In this document: piece by piece, positions 1-4,750 of the stretch | Numbering within the stretch: the first letter of the stretch is position 1 | Layout: each line of letters starts with the position of its first letter | Assembly: GCA_002392405.1 (NCBI GenBank) | Contig: DGGY01000008.1 | Span: forward strand, 1-5,885 | Direction of reading: 5' to 3' | From: Treponema sp. UBA3862 | GTDB taxonomy: Bacteria > Spirochaetota > Spirochaetia > Treponematales > Treponemataceae | DNA: 5,885 bases | The notes under the pieces: model-generated | The model's database searches: none | The model's input: only the letters and a program-made list of their open reading frames with translations | Told to the model about the DNA's origin: nothing | Position numbers and translations under genes: made by a program

Positions 1-288
1 ATTTTCGCAAGAAAAGAAGAAGAAGTTGTTGAAGCTTCTTCTGCAGAAGCTCTCGCTGCGTAAGTGAGGCCGGAACTCTTAGGGTACTGTTCCTGACTTT
101 AGGATGTTCTGTCACCAAAAGGAACTTGCTTCAGGTTACGCTGACCGGATCTGAGGGACTTTTAGGTCAGATACGGAGAATACGCTTGTTATGCTGCTAA
201 GTGCTCCCGACAATTACCTCGCATAACTAAACATGTAGATGTATTTGGATTACACTTTCGGACGGGGGTTCAATTCCCCCCATCTCCA
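1..288 (+). ncRNA. ssrA: tmRNA (transfer-messenger RNA), 5' part missing
   Basis: This RNA rescues stalled ribosomes: it enters as an alanyl-tRNA mimic, then supplies a short reading frame that adds a degradation tag. Seen directly: a tRNA-like T arm (5-bp G/C stem 264-268 with 276-280, loop TTCAATT 269-275), the acceptor 3' strand 281-287, discriminator A288, and the block at 226-238 (ACTAAACATGTAG), which closely resembles the same part of Escherichia coli tmRNA. A tag frame ends in ALAA and stop at 61-63. The stop lies in a hairpin loop (52-56 with 64-68), as expected for helix 5. Perfect stems 141-146/165-170 and 188-194/221-227 fit the downstream pseudoknots. The distance from tag stop to 3' end (about 225 bases) matches the family. 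The 5' acceptor strand and first pseudoknot lie before the window. CCA is not encoded; TAA follows A288, so CCA must be added enzymatically. Confidence 0.95.
7..63 (+). other. tmRNA tag-peptide reading frame
   Basis: Reading from the likely resume codon GCA at 7-9 gives ARKEEEVVEASSAEALAA and a TAA stop, 18 coded residues plus the alanine carried by the tmRNA. The C-terminal ALAA is the conserved degron recognised by ClpXP-type proteases. The resume codon is inferred from the TCGCAA context, which resembles that of E. coli tmRNA; an earlier codon would lie too close to the window edge to test. The tag is longer and more acidic (five Glu) than the common short ANDxxYALAA type tags, and has Glu rather than Tyr just before ALAA. 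Confidence 0.8.
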
Positions 289-317
289 TAATATTTCCTT
301 CCAACACATTTCAATCT

Positions 318-354
318 CAGGCAGTCAGTTATCTTAATTCAAGCTGTCTGTCTG
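318..354 (+). other. Imperfect hairpin between ssrA and the aminopeptidase gene
   Basis: Arms 318-328 and 344-354 can pair over 11 positions with one G-U wobble and one T-T mismatch, closing a 15-base loop. A-rich sequence follows on this strand, so it is not a standard rho-independent terminator. It could be a processing signal for the tmRNA 3' side, a leader element of the downstream gene, or chance. The 289-390 gap holds no gene that I can see. Confidence 0.35.
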
Positions 355-374
355 AAAAATCATTAAACAAAAAA

Positions 375-380
375 TAAGGA
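375..380 (+). promoter_or_regulatory. Ribosome binding site of the M18 aminopeptidase gene
   Basis: TAAGGA lies 10 bases before the ATG at 391 in an A-rich stretch. It is a reasonable Shine-Dalgarno match, and no other good start codon with a site is nearby, so it supports the 391 start. Confidence 0.65.
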
Positions 381-390
381 CTCAAAAAAA

Positions 391-1716
391 ATGTCAGATT
401 TAATAAAAAACTACAAAGATTTTTTAAACAACGGCAAAACAGAACGCGAATGCATTAAAGAACTGATCAGCCAGGCAGAAAAAAACGGTTTTAAAGATCT
501 TCTAAAAGTAAAAGACCTTAAACCTGGTGATAAAGTCTATATCCAGAAAATGAATAAAGCTGCAGCATTTTTTATTGCTGGTAAAGAATCACTGGAAAAC
601 GGAATCAATATTCTCGGGGCTCACGTTGACTCTCCCCGCCTTGATGTAAAACAGAACCCGCTTTATGAAAAAGATTTTATTGTTTACCTCAACACGCATT
701 ACTACGGCGGTATAAAAAAATACCAGTGGGTAACTCTCCCGCTTGCAATTCACGGCGTTGTATGCACAAAAGACGGCAAAACAATCGAAATTAAAATCGG
801 TGAAGAAGAAAATGATCCTGTATTTGTAATTTCAGACATCCTTCCACATCTTGCGCAGAAACAGATGAAAGAAACAGCTTCTGACTTTATTCCGGGCGAA
901 AATCTTGATCTGATTGCAGGCTCAGAAAAACCAGTAAAAGATTCAAAAGAAAAAGAAGGAGCAAAAAAGAATATTTTAAAACTCCTCAAAGACAAGTACG
1001 GTATCGAAGAAGAAGATTTCGGTTCTGCAGAACTTGAAATTGTTCCTGCAGGCAAGGCACGTGATTTAGGTTTTGACCGTTCTTTAATTTTAGGATACGG
1101 CCAGGACGACCGTTCCTGTGCATTTACGTCAGCCCAGGCATTATTCGATGCAAAAACTTCAGAAAAAACACTGTGCTGTCTTTGTGTAGATAAAGAAGAA
1201 ATAGGAAGCGTCGGCGCTACAGGCATGGCTAGTCATTTCTTTGAGAATGCAGTTGCAGAACTTTCTGCAAGAACAAAAGAAGGTTTCAGTGAATTAACGG
1301 TAAGACGCTGTCTTTCTAATTCAAATATGCTCTCAAGCGATGTAAATGCGGCTTTCGATCCGATGAACACCGATCTTTTTGACAAAAACAATGCTTCATT
1401 CCTTGGCGGTGGAATTGTATTCAACAAATACACAGGCAGCCGCGGTAAAAGCGGTGCTAGTGATGCAAATCCTGAATACATTGCAAAACTCCGCAGTATT
1501 TTAGACAAAGCAGAAGTTAAATATCAGATGGCTGAACTCGGAAAAGTTGATCAGGGAGGCGGCGGAACAATTGCATATCTTGCTGCAAAATACGGCATGA
1601 ATGTACTGGATGCCGGTGTCGCAGTTTTAAGCATGCACGCTCCATGGGAAACCACAAGCTGCTTTGATATTGAGCAGGCATACAAGGCTTACAAAGCCTT
1701 CCTTACAATCAACTAA
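391..1716 (+). CDS. apeA: M18 family metallo-aminopeptidase (aspartyl aminopeptidase type)
   Basis: A cytosolic di-zinc exopeptidase predicted to remove N-terminal, often acidic, residues from peptides in the last steps of protein turnover; family members form large tetrahedral dodecamers. At 441 residues it has a normal family length. The metal-site motifs are all visible: GAHVDSPR (His78, Asp80), GYGQDDR (bridging Asp239), VDKEEIGS (catalytic base Glu269, ligand Glu270), SSDVNAAFDP (Asp317) and LSMHAPWE (His416). The glycine-rich QGGGGT near 388-393 and the SGASDAN segment are also typical of the family. Roles of individual residues are transferred from characterised M18 enzymes. There is no signal peptide. 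The start is backed by TAAGGA 10 bases upstream. The gene follows ssrA in the same direction with no clear terminator between them, and ends at a strong terminator shared with the converging operon. The symbol follows the bacterial M18 naming; substrate preference cannot be read from sequence. Confidence 0.93.
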   Translation: MSDLIKNYKDFLNNGKTERECIKELISQAEKNGFKDLLKVKDLKPGDKVYIQKMNKAAAFFIAGKESLENGINILGAHVDSPRLDVKQNPLYEKDFIVYLNTHYYGGIKKYQWVTLPLAIHGVVCTKDGKTIEIKIGEEENDPVFVISDILPHLAQKQMKETASDFIPGENLDLIAGSEKPVKDSKEKEGAKKNILKLLKDKYGIEEEDFGSAELEIVPAGKARDLGFDRSLILGYGQDDRSCAFTSAQALFDAKTSEKTLCCLCVDKEEIGSVGATGMASHFFENAVAELSARTKEGFSELTVRRCLSNSNMLSSDVNAAFDPMNTDLFDKNNASFLGGGIVFNKYTGSRGKSGASDANPEYIAKLRSILDKAEVKYQMAELGKVDQGGGGTIAYLAAKYGMNVLDAGVAVLSMHAPWETTSCFDIEQAYKAYKAFLTIN

Positions 1717-1723
1717 AAAAAAC

Positions 1724-1772
1724 AAAAAACTGCCGGTAAAGATTCTTCAATCTACAACCGGCAGTTTTTTTT
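1724..1772. terminator. Bidirectional rho-independent terminator between convergent genes
   Basis: The arms AAAAAACTGCCGGT (1724-1737) and ACCGGCAGTTTTTT (1757-1770) are perfect complements over 14 bases, with further T at 1771-1772. A second small stem GATT/AATC (1741-1744, 1749-1752) sits inside the loop. The A-tract on one side and T-tract on the other give a U-run in both directions, so it can end the aminopeptidase transcript (8 bases after its stop) and the opposing SPOR operon (22 bases after its stop). Confidence 0.92.
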
Positions 1773-1793
1773 ATCTTTTATAACAAATCTTAC

Positions 1794-3257
1794 TTATTTT
1801 ATTTTTCTTAAGAAGCAGTCTTTAAATCCATAAGATTCAAATCTTTCTTTAATCATTCCGTATTCATCGGCTGTTAATGGACCTACCATTACGCGGTAAG
1901 CATCATTTCCATTTGGAACTAATACAACCGGATACTTGTCAGCATATTTGTTCAAAAGTGATTCAATATTTTCTTTATTTTTAAGTGTTGCAATCTGAAG
2001 ATAATATTTACCCTTTTCAAGACTTTCACTTGCCTTAACATAATTTTCAATCTTTTTATCAGAAACAGAAGTTACTGTAACTTCTGACATAACCGGAGCT
2101 GGAGTTTCAACAGAAACTTCTTCAGCTACAGGAGCTTCGTCTTCTACAGGTGCTTCGTCTTCTACAGGTGCTTCTTCTGATTCTTCAGGAGGATTAGGTT
2201 CTGAAGGAACAAGAACTATTGGAGCATATTCTTCAGGAACTGCGCTGTCTTGAGCATCTGCTGATTCTACAGGCTCTTCAATTTCAACCGGAGCTTCTGT
2301 TTCTTCTTCCTGTGTTTCAGGAACTTCTTCGGTTACTGCTTCCTCTGCAGGAACTTCATCTGTTGAAGGCAGTTCTTCTGATTCTACATTTTCAGACGGA
2401 AGGTCTTCTGCAATTTCAGGAGCCTGTTCATCAAACTTTTCAGCTTCAGCCTCTTCTTCAGCCGGTGGAACATCAGAACTTACTGCTTCTGCTTCAGAAT
2501 TATCTTCAACAGGAGCTTCAGTTTCAACTGCTTCAACCGGTTCAGCTTCGTTCTCTGCAGGAACTTCTTCATTAACAGGTTCTGTTACAGTATTATCTTC
2601 TGCCTGAGGAATATCATTTTCAACAGCTTCAGCTTCAACATTTTCTTCTGTCTCTGGTGGAACTTCGTCTACAGGAGTTTCATTTTCAGCAGTTTCAGCC
2701 TGTTCTGCTTCAATTTCAACAGGCACTTCTTCACTTTCAGTTACAGGTGATTCTTCAGCACTCTTTTCTTCCGTCTCTGCATCTGCAGACTTAATTTCTG
2801 CATTTTCTTCTTCAGGAAGAGTTTCTTCAGTTTTATTTACCGGAAGAGTTTCTGAAAGTTCATCATCAGAATAATTTCCTTCTTCATTTTCATCAGAAAG
2901 AACTGCTGTGCCTGAAACATTTTCATCCAGACTGCCTGTTCTTTTAGTAATTTTTACCTGAACATTAGAATCTTTTCTTATTGAAAGTCTGTCTGCAGCC
3001 TGTGGTGAAAGCATAATTGCAACGCCTTCACTTGCATCAATTGAACCCAGAATAAGAACATCAACTGTACTGCCATTTGCAGGATTAGTAACAGTAACAC
3101 TGTCCCCTGGAAGATATCCGATTGTGCGGGCAAAAAGTCCTTTCGGCATTTCTCCTTCGTCGGCAACTACAGCCCTGCCGTCAAGCGATGGACGAGCAGC
3201 AGCACAAAGAATTGCCGCAGTGAAAAGTGTAAAAATCAATGAAATAATCTTTTTCAT
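1794..3257 (-). CDS. Exported SPOR-domain protein with DPBB/RlpA-like N-terminal domain and acidic spacer
   Basis: A predicted periplasmic or envelope protein that should bind glycan strands of peptidoglycan, especially at division sites. Residues 1-21 form a signal peptide (Lys-Lys, hydrophobic core, A-x-A end). Residues about 27-105 resemble the double-psi beta-barrel of RlpA lytic transglycosylases (LPGDSVTVTNPANGSTVDV, then LSPQAADRLSI). Residues about 121-380 are a low-complexity Glu/Pro/Val/Ala spacer, probably disordered. Residues about 416-487 form a SPOR domain (GKYYLQIATLKNKEN at its start, DAYRVMVGPLT in the second half). The positions where RlpA enzymes carry catalytic His and Asp appear substituted, so a structural rather than lytic role is likelier. 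Cys18 lies in the signal peptide but is preceded by Leu, so a lipoprotein is unlikely. It is the second gene of an operon, 12 bases after the upstream gene. The SPOR call is firm, the barrel call moderate. Confidence 0.85.
   Translation of the reverse strand: MKKIISLIFTLFTAAILCAAARPSLDGRAVVADEGEMPKGLFARTIGYLPGDSVTVTNPANGSTVDVLILGSIDASEGVAIMLSPQAADRLSIRKDSNVQVKITKRTGSLDENVSGTAVLSDENEEGNYSDDELSETLPVNKTEETLPEEENAEIKSADAETEEKSAEESPVTESEEVPVEIEAEQAETAENETPVDEVPPETEENVEAEAVENDIPQAEDNTVTEPVNEEVPAENEAEPVEAVETEAPVEDNSEAEAVSSDVPPAEEEAEAEKFDEQAPEIAEDLPSENVESEELPSTDEVPAEEAVTEEVPETQEEETEAPVEIEEPVESADAQDSAVPEEYAPIVLVPSEPNPPEESEEAPVEDEAPVEDEAPVAEEVSVETPAPVMSEVTVTSVSDKKIENYVKASESLEKGKYYLQIATLKNKENIESLLNKYADKYPVVLVPNGNDAYRVMVGPLTADEYGMIKERFESYGFKDCFLRKIK
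2131..2184 (-). repeat. 18-bp tandem repeat in the acidic spacer of the SPOR protein
   Basis: Units 2131-2148 and 2149-2166 differ at one base; a third, diverged unit occupies 2167-2184. In the protein they give EAPVED-type repeats around residues 359-376. The whole spacer is built from related Glu/Pro/Val/Ala words, of which this is the most recently duplicated and most regular part. Confidence 0.8.
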
Positions 3258-3263
3258 ATCTAT

Positions 3264-3270
3264 CCCCTCT
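3264..3270 (-). promoter_or_regulatory. Ribosome binding site of the SPOR-protein gene, next to the upstream stop
   Basis: On the minus strand AGAGGGG lies 6 bases before the ATG at 3257. Its first base is also the last base of the upstream gene's TAA stop (3270-3272), so ribosomes ending the first gene reach this site directly. This supports translational coupling. Confidence 0.75.
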
Positions 3271-3785
3271 TATTTTGAGTTCTTTAAGGTTGAACTTATT
3301 TTTGATGCTACGAGACTGGCAAAGTTATAAACTCCTGTCTCATTATTATTCTGCGGATCAACCGGCCCCGTTTCTGCTTCACCAGATGAAATCAGCTGTC
3401 CGTTTCTGGCATTGTAATTCTTCCATTCAACATTTTTTATCGAATCCAGAACATAAACCTCACTGCTGTTTGCCTTTTCAGGGATGTAATTAACTTCAAG
3501 ACGGATTAAAATATCCATACTTCCCATCAAAGTCTCAATAAGCACTCTTTTTAATTCAGCCTTATCAGCTTCTGTATCCCCGTTTGTAATATAAACAGGA
3601 GAATTGGAAACGATATGACCTGATTCAAAAAAGAAGTCAGCTAAAGCCTGTTCAAACAGATAAGACATTTGAAAAACATCTTCCTGTCCGGGATTATTCT
3701 GCACTACCTGAAAATTAAGATTTTTTGCCTGTACGGCAGAGAGAAAAACTGATGCTGTAAATATAAAAATCCAAATCTTTTTCAT
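3270..3785 (-). CDS. Small exported protein of unknown function, first gene of the SPOR operon
   Basis: I do not recognise this family. With the start chosen here it is 171 residues. Residues 1-20 form a clear signal peptide (MKKIWIF, hydrophobic core, SAVQA before Lys21), giving a soluble mature protein of about 151 residues with no further membrane segment and no lipobox cysteine; the mature part shows no cysteine at all. The mature part looks like a compact alpha/beta fold: an early FEQALADFFFESGHIV helix, a LIRLEVNYIPE strand, and an N/G-rich turn before a C-terminal helix ending in basic residues. An in-frame ATG at 3803 would add six residues (MPILIK). I chose 3785 because it gives a standard signal peptide, though neither start has a good Shine-Dalgarno site. 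It lies 12 bases before the SPOR gene and about 47 bases beyond the rpsD terminator, so it probably works in the envelope with the SPOR protein. Confidence 0.75.
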   Translation of the reverse strand: MKKIWIFIFTASVFLSAVQAKNLNFQVVQNNPGQEDVFQMSYLFEQALADFFFESGHIVSNSPVYITNGDTEADKAELKRVLIETLMGSMDILIRLEVNYIPEKANSSEVYVLDSIKNVEWKNYNARNGQLISSGEAETGPVDPQNNNETGVYNFASLVASKISSTLKNSK

Positions 3786-3831
3786 CTTTATTAATATCGG
3801 CATCCCAAATTCAATGTTTAGAGATTAATAC

Positions 3832-3864
3832 AAAAAAAAACCACCGGAATAAACCGGCGGTTTT
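3832..3864 (-). terminator. Rho-independent terminator of rpsD
   Basis: Read on the minus strand, AAAACCGCCGG (3864-3854) pairs with CCGGTGGTTTT (3847-3837) through one G-U wobble and a six-base loop, followed by a nine-base U-tract (3840-3832). It begins 18 bases after the rpsD stop codon and separates S4 from the envelope operon. Confidence 0.9.
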
Positions 3865-3882
3865 ACAAAGAAACTTAAAAGT

Positions 3883-4476
3883 TTACTTTGAGTAGTATTC
3901 AACTACCATCTGTTCATTGATCTGTACAGGGATTTCTGCACGGAGAGGAAGTCTTGTAAGAGTTCCTGTGAACTTTTCTTCATCACGGTCGAGATAATCA
4001 AGTTTAGCCTTGTTATCTGAGAGCCAGGTCTTTTTGAACTGTTCGCTCTTCTGTGATTTTTCTGTTAAAGAGATCTTCTGACCAACTTTTACAGAATATG
4101 ACGGTACGTTGATTTTTACGCCGTCTACTTCGATATGACAGTGAGATACCATCTGACGTGCCATACGGATTGAATTTGCAAAACCAAGGCGGTATACAAG
4201 GTTGTCGAGACGTGTTTCAAGTTCAACAAGCAATGCAACACCAGTCATTTCTGATGATTTTGATGCAAGTTCAAAGTAACGGCGAAGCTGGCGTTCAAGA
4301 ATACCATAGTAAGCCTTAACCTTCTGTTTTTCGATTAAGTGAAGACCGTAATCAGATGTCTTCTTTGTTTTCTTGAAAGCTGGTGCTCCTGCTCTTTCCA
4401 TAGCCTTTGGGTGTCCACATACGTTTACACCAAGTCTTCTACATTCCTTAAAACGAGGACCGTGTTTTGTAGCCAT
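3883..4476 (-). CDS. rpsD: 30S ribosomal protein S4
   Basis: S4 is a primary 16S rRNA-binding protein that starts assembly of the 30S body and shapes the mRNA entry region and decoding accuracy. At 197 residues it is slightly shorter than the usual 200-210. Family signatures are clear: an N-terminal GPRFKECRRLGV segment, KQKVKAYYGILERQLRRYF, and the S4 RNA-binding domain from about residue 85 (LETRLDNLVYRLGFA, ARQMVSHCHIEVDGVKINVPSY). Only Cys12 and Cys20 remain of the four-cysteine zinc knuckle found in zinc-type S4 proteins, so zinc binding there is unlikely. The start is fixed by AGGAG 7 bases upstream. The gene stands alone here rather than beside rpsK, rpsM, rpoA and rplQ: it has its own promoter, leader and terminator. 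S4 represses its own translation in other bacteria, and the structured leader makes that plausible here. Confidence 0.97.
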   Translation of the reverse strand: MATKHGPRFKECRRLGVNVCGHPKAMERAGAPAFKKTKKTSDYGLHLIEKQKVKAYYGILERQLRRYFELASKSSEMTGVALLVELETRLDNLVYRLGFANSIRMARQMVSHCHIEVDGVKINVPSYSVKVGQKISLTEKSQKSEQFKKTWLSDNKAKLDYLDRDEEKFTGTLTRLPLRAEIPVQINEQMVVEYYSK

Positions 4477-4483
4477 TTAAATG

Positions 4484-4488
4484 CTCCT
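4484..4488 (-). promoter_or_regulatory. Ribosome binding site of rpsD
   Basis: On the minus strand AGGAG lies 7 bases before the ATG at 4476. It is a strong site in keeping with high expression, and lies 9 bases after the leader hairpin, close enough for that structure or a bound protein to affect initiation. Confidence 0.85.
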
Positions 4489-4497
4489 AAAATCTTC

Positions 4498-4543
4498 ATC
4501 AAGTTTGAAATAACCACAAGCCGCGCAGTTATTGTTACTTGAT
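4498..4543 (-). promoter_or_regulatory. Structured 5' leader of rpsD, candidate S4 autoregulatory element
   Basis: In the minus-strand transcript, ATCAAGT (4543-4537) pairs with ACTTGAT (4504-4498), and AATAAC (4533-4528) pairs with GTTATT (4514-4509). Between the two stems is a small asymmetric internal loop. The 13-base apical loop is G/C-rich (TGCGCGGCTTGTG) and could pair elsewhere. The two stacked stems inside a roughly 105-base leader, just before the ribosome binding site, fit a ribosomal-protein leader. The pairing is seen by eye; the regulatory role is inferred. Confidence 0.45.
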
Positions 4544-4588
4544 TTTCAAAGTTATGTACTGCTTAGAGGGAAGCTAATCAGTTCTAAT

Positions 4589-4617
4589 AAAATATCATTT
4601 TGAAAGATTTATGGCAA
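4589..4617 (-). promoter_or_regulatory. Sigma70-type promoter of rpsD
   Basis: On the minus strand TTGCCA (4617-4612, five of six to consensus) is followed after 17 bases by TATTTT (4594-4589, four of six). The predicted start near 4582 gives a leader of about 105 bases before the rpsD ATG. Confidence 0.55.
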
Positions 4618-4692
4618 TACTTCAGCAGTGAATATGACAGTTATTTCTTTGTAATATCACATGTTACCCTTAACCCTCCCTCTAAAGTCTTG

Positions 4693-4721
4693 TTGTAAAA
4701 CGTCTGTTTTAATGCTAAAAT
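4693..4721 (+). promoter_or_regulatory. Possible sigma70-type promoter of the sugar dehydratase gene
   Basis: TTGTAA (4693-4698, four of six) and TAAAAT (4716-4721, five of six) are spaced by 17 bases. The expected start near 4728 would give a short leader of about 23 bases. The region is AT-rich, so chance matches are possible. Together with the rpsD promoter it accounts for the 274-base divergent region, in which I see no gene. Confidence 0.4.
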
Positions 4722-4733
4722 TAAGTTATTAAC

Positions 4734-4740
4734 GGTGGGA
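4734..4740 (+). promoter_or_regulatory. Ribosome binding site of the sugar dehydratase gene
   Basis: GGTGGGA ends 10 bases before the ATG at 4751. It is a moderate Shine-Dalgarno match. An in-frame TAA at 4745-4747 means the protein cannot begin further upstream. Confidence 0.55.
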
Positions 4741-4750
4741 TAATTAAACA

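Noticed and set aside
1..63. The first 63 bases as the C-terminus of an ordinary protein gene
   Set aside because: The ALAA ending, the stop codon in a hairpin loop and the correct distance to a tmRNA 3' end all fit a tag reading frame instead.
750..1508. Minus-strand open frames (750-1226 and 1233-1508) inside the aminopeptidase gene
   Set aside because: They lie wholly antisense to a complete, motif-bearing M18 gene, lack ribosome binding sites and give Ser/Pro-rich sequences with no recognisable domain.
2219..2575. Plus-strand Leu/Gln-rich open frame of 118 codons
   Set aside because: It is the antisense reading of the Glu/Pro/Val repeat spacer; the repetitive DNA keeps stops out and yields a low-complexity shadow.
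3199..3204. Possible lipoprotein cysteine (Cys18) in the SPOR protein signal peptide
   Set aside because: The residue before Cys is Leu, which does not fit a lipobox, and a good signal peptidase I site follows at Ala19-Ala21.
3824..3853. Possible promoter for the small exported protein (TATTAA at 3829-3824 with TTTATT 17 bases upstream, minus strand)
   Set aside because: The -35 matches only three of six positions and lies inside the rpsD terminator loop. The T-rich tract makes chance matches likely, although some promoter or readthrough must exist for this operon.
4651..4667. GTAA...TTAC imperfect palindrome containing TCACA, like half a CRP site
   Set aside because: The four-base arms are short and the TGTGA-N6-TCACA arrangement is not met; chance is sufficient.
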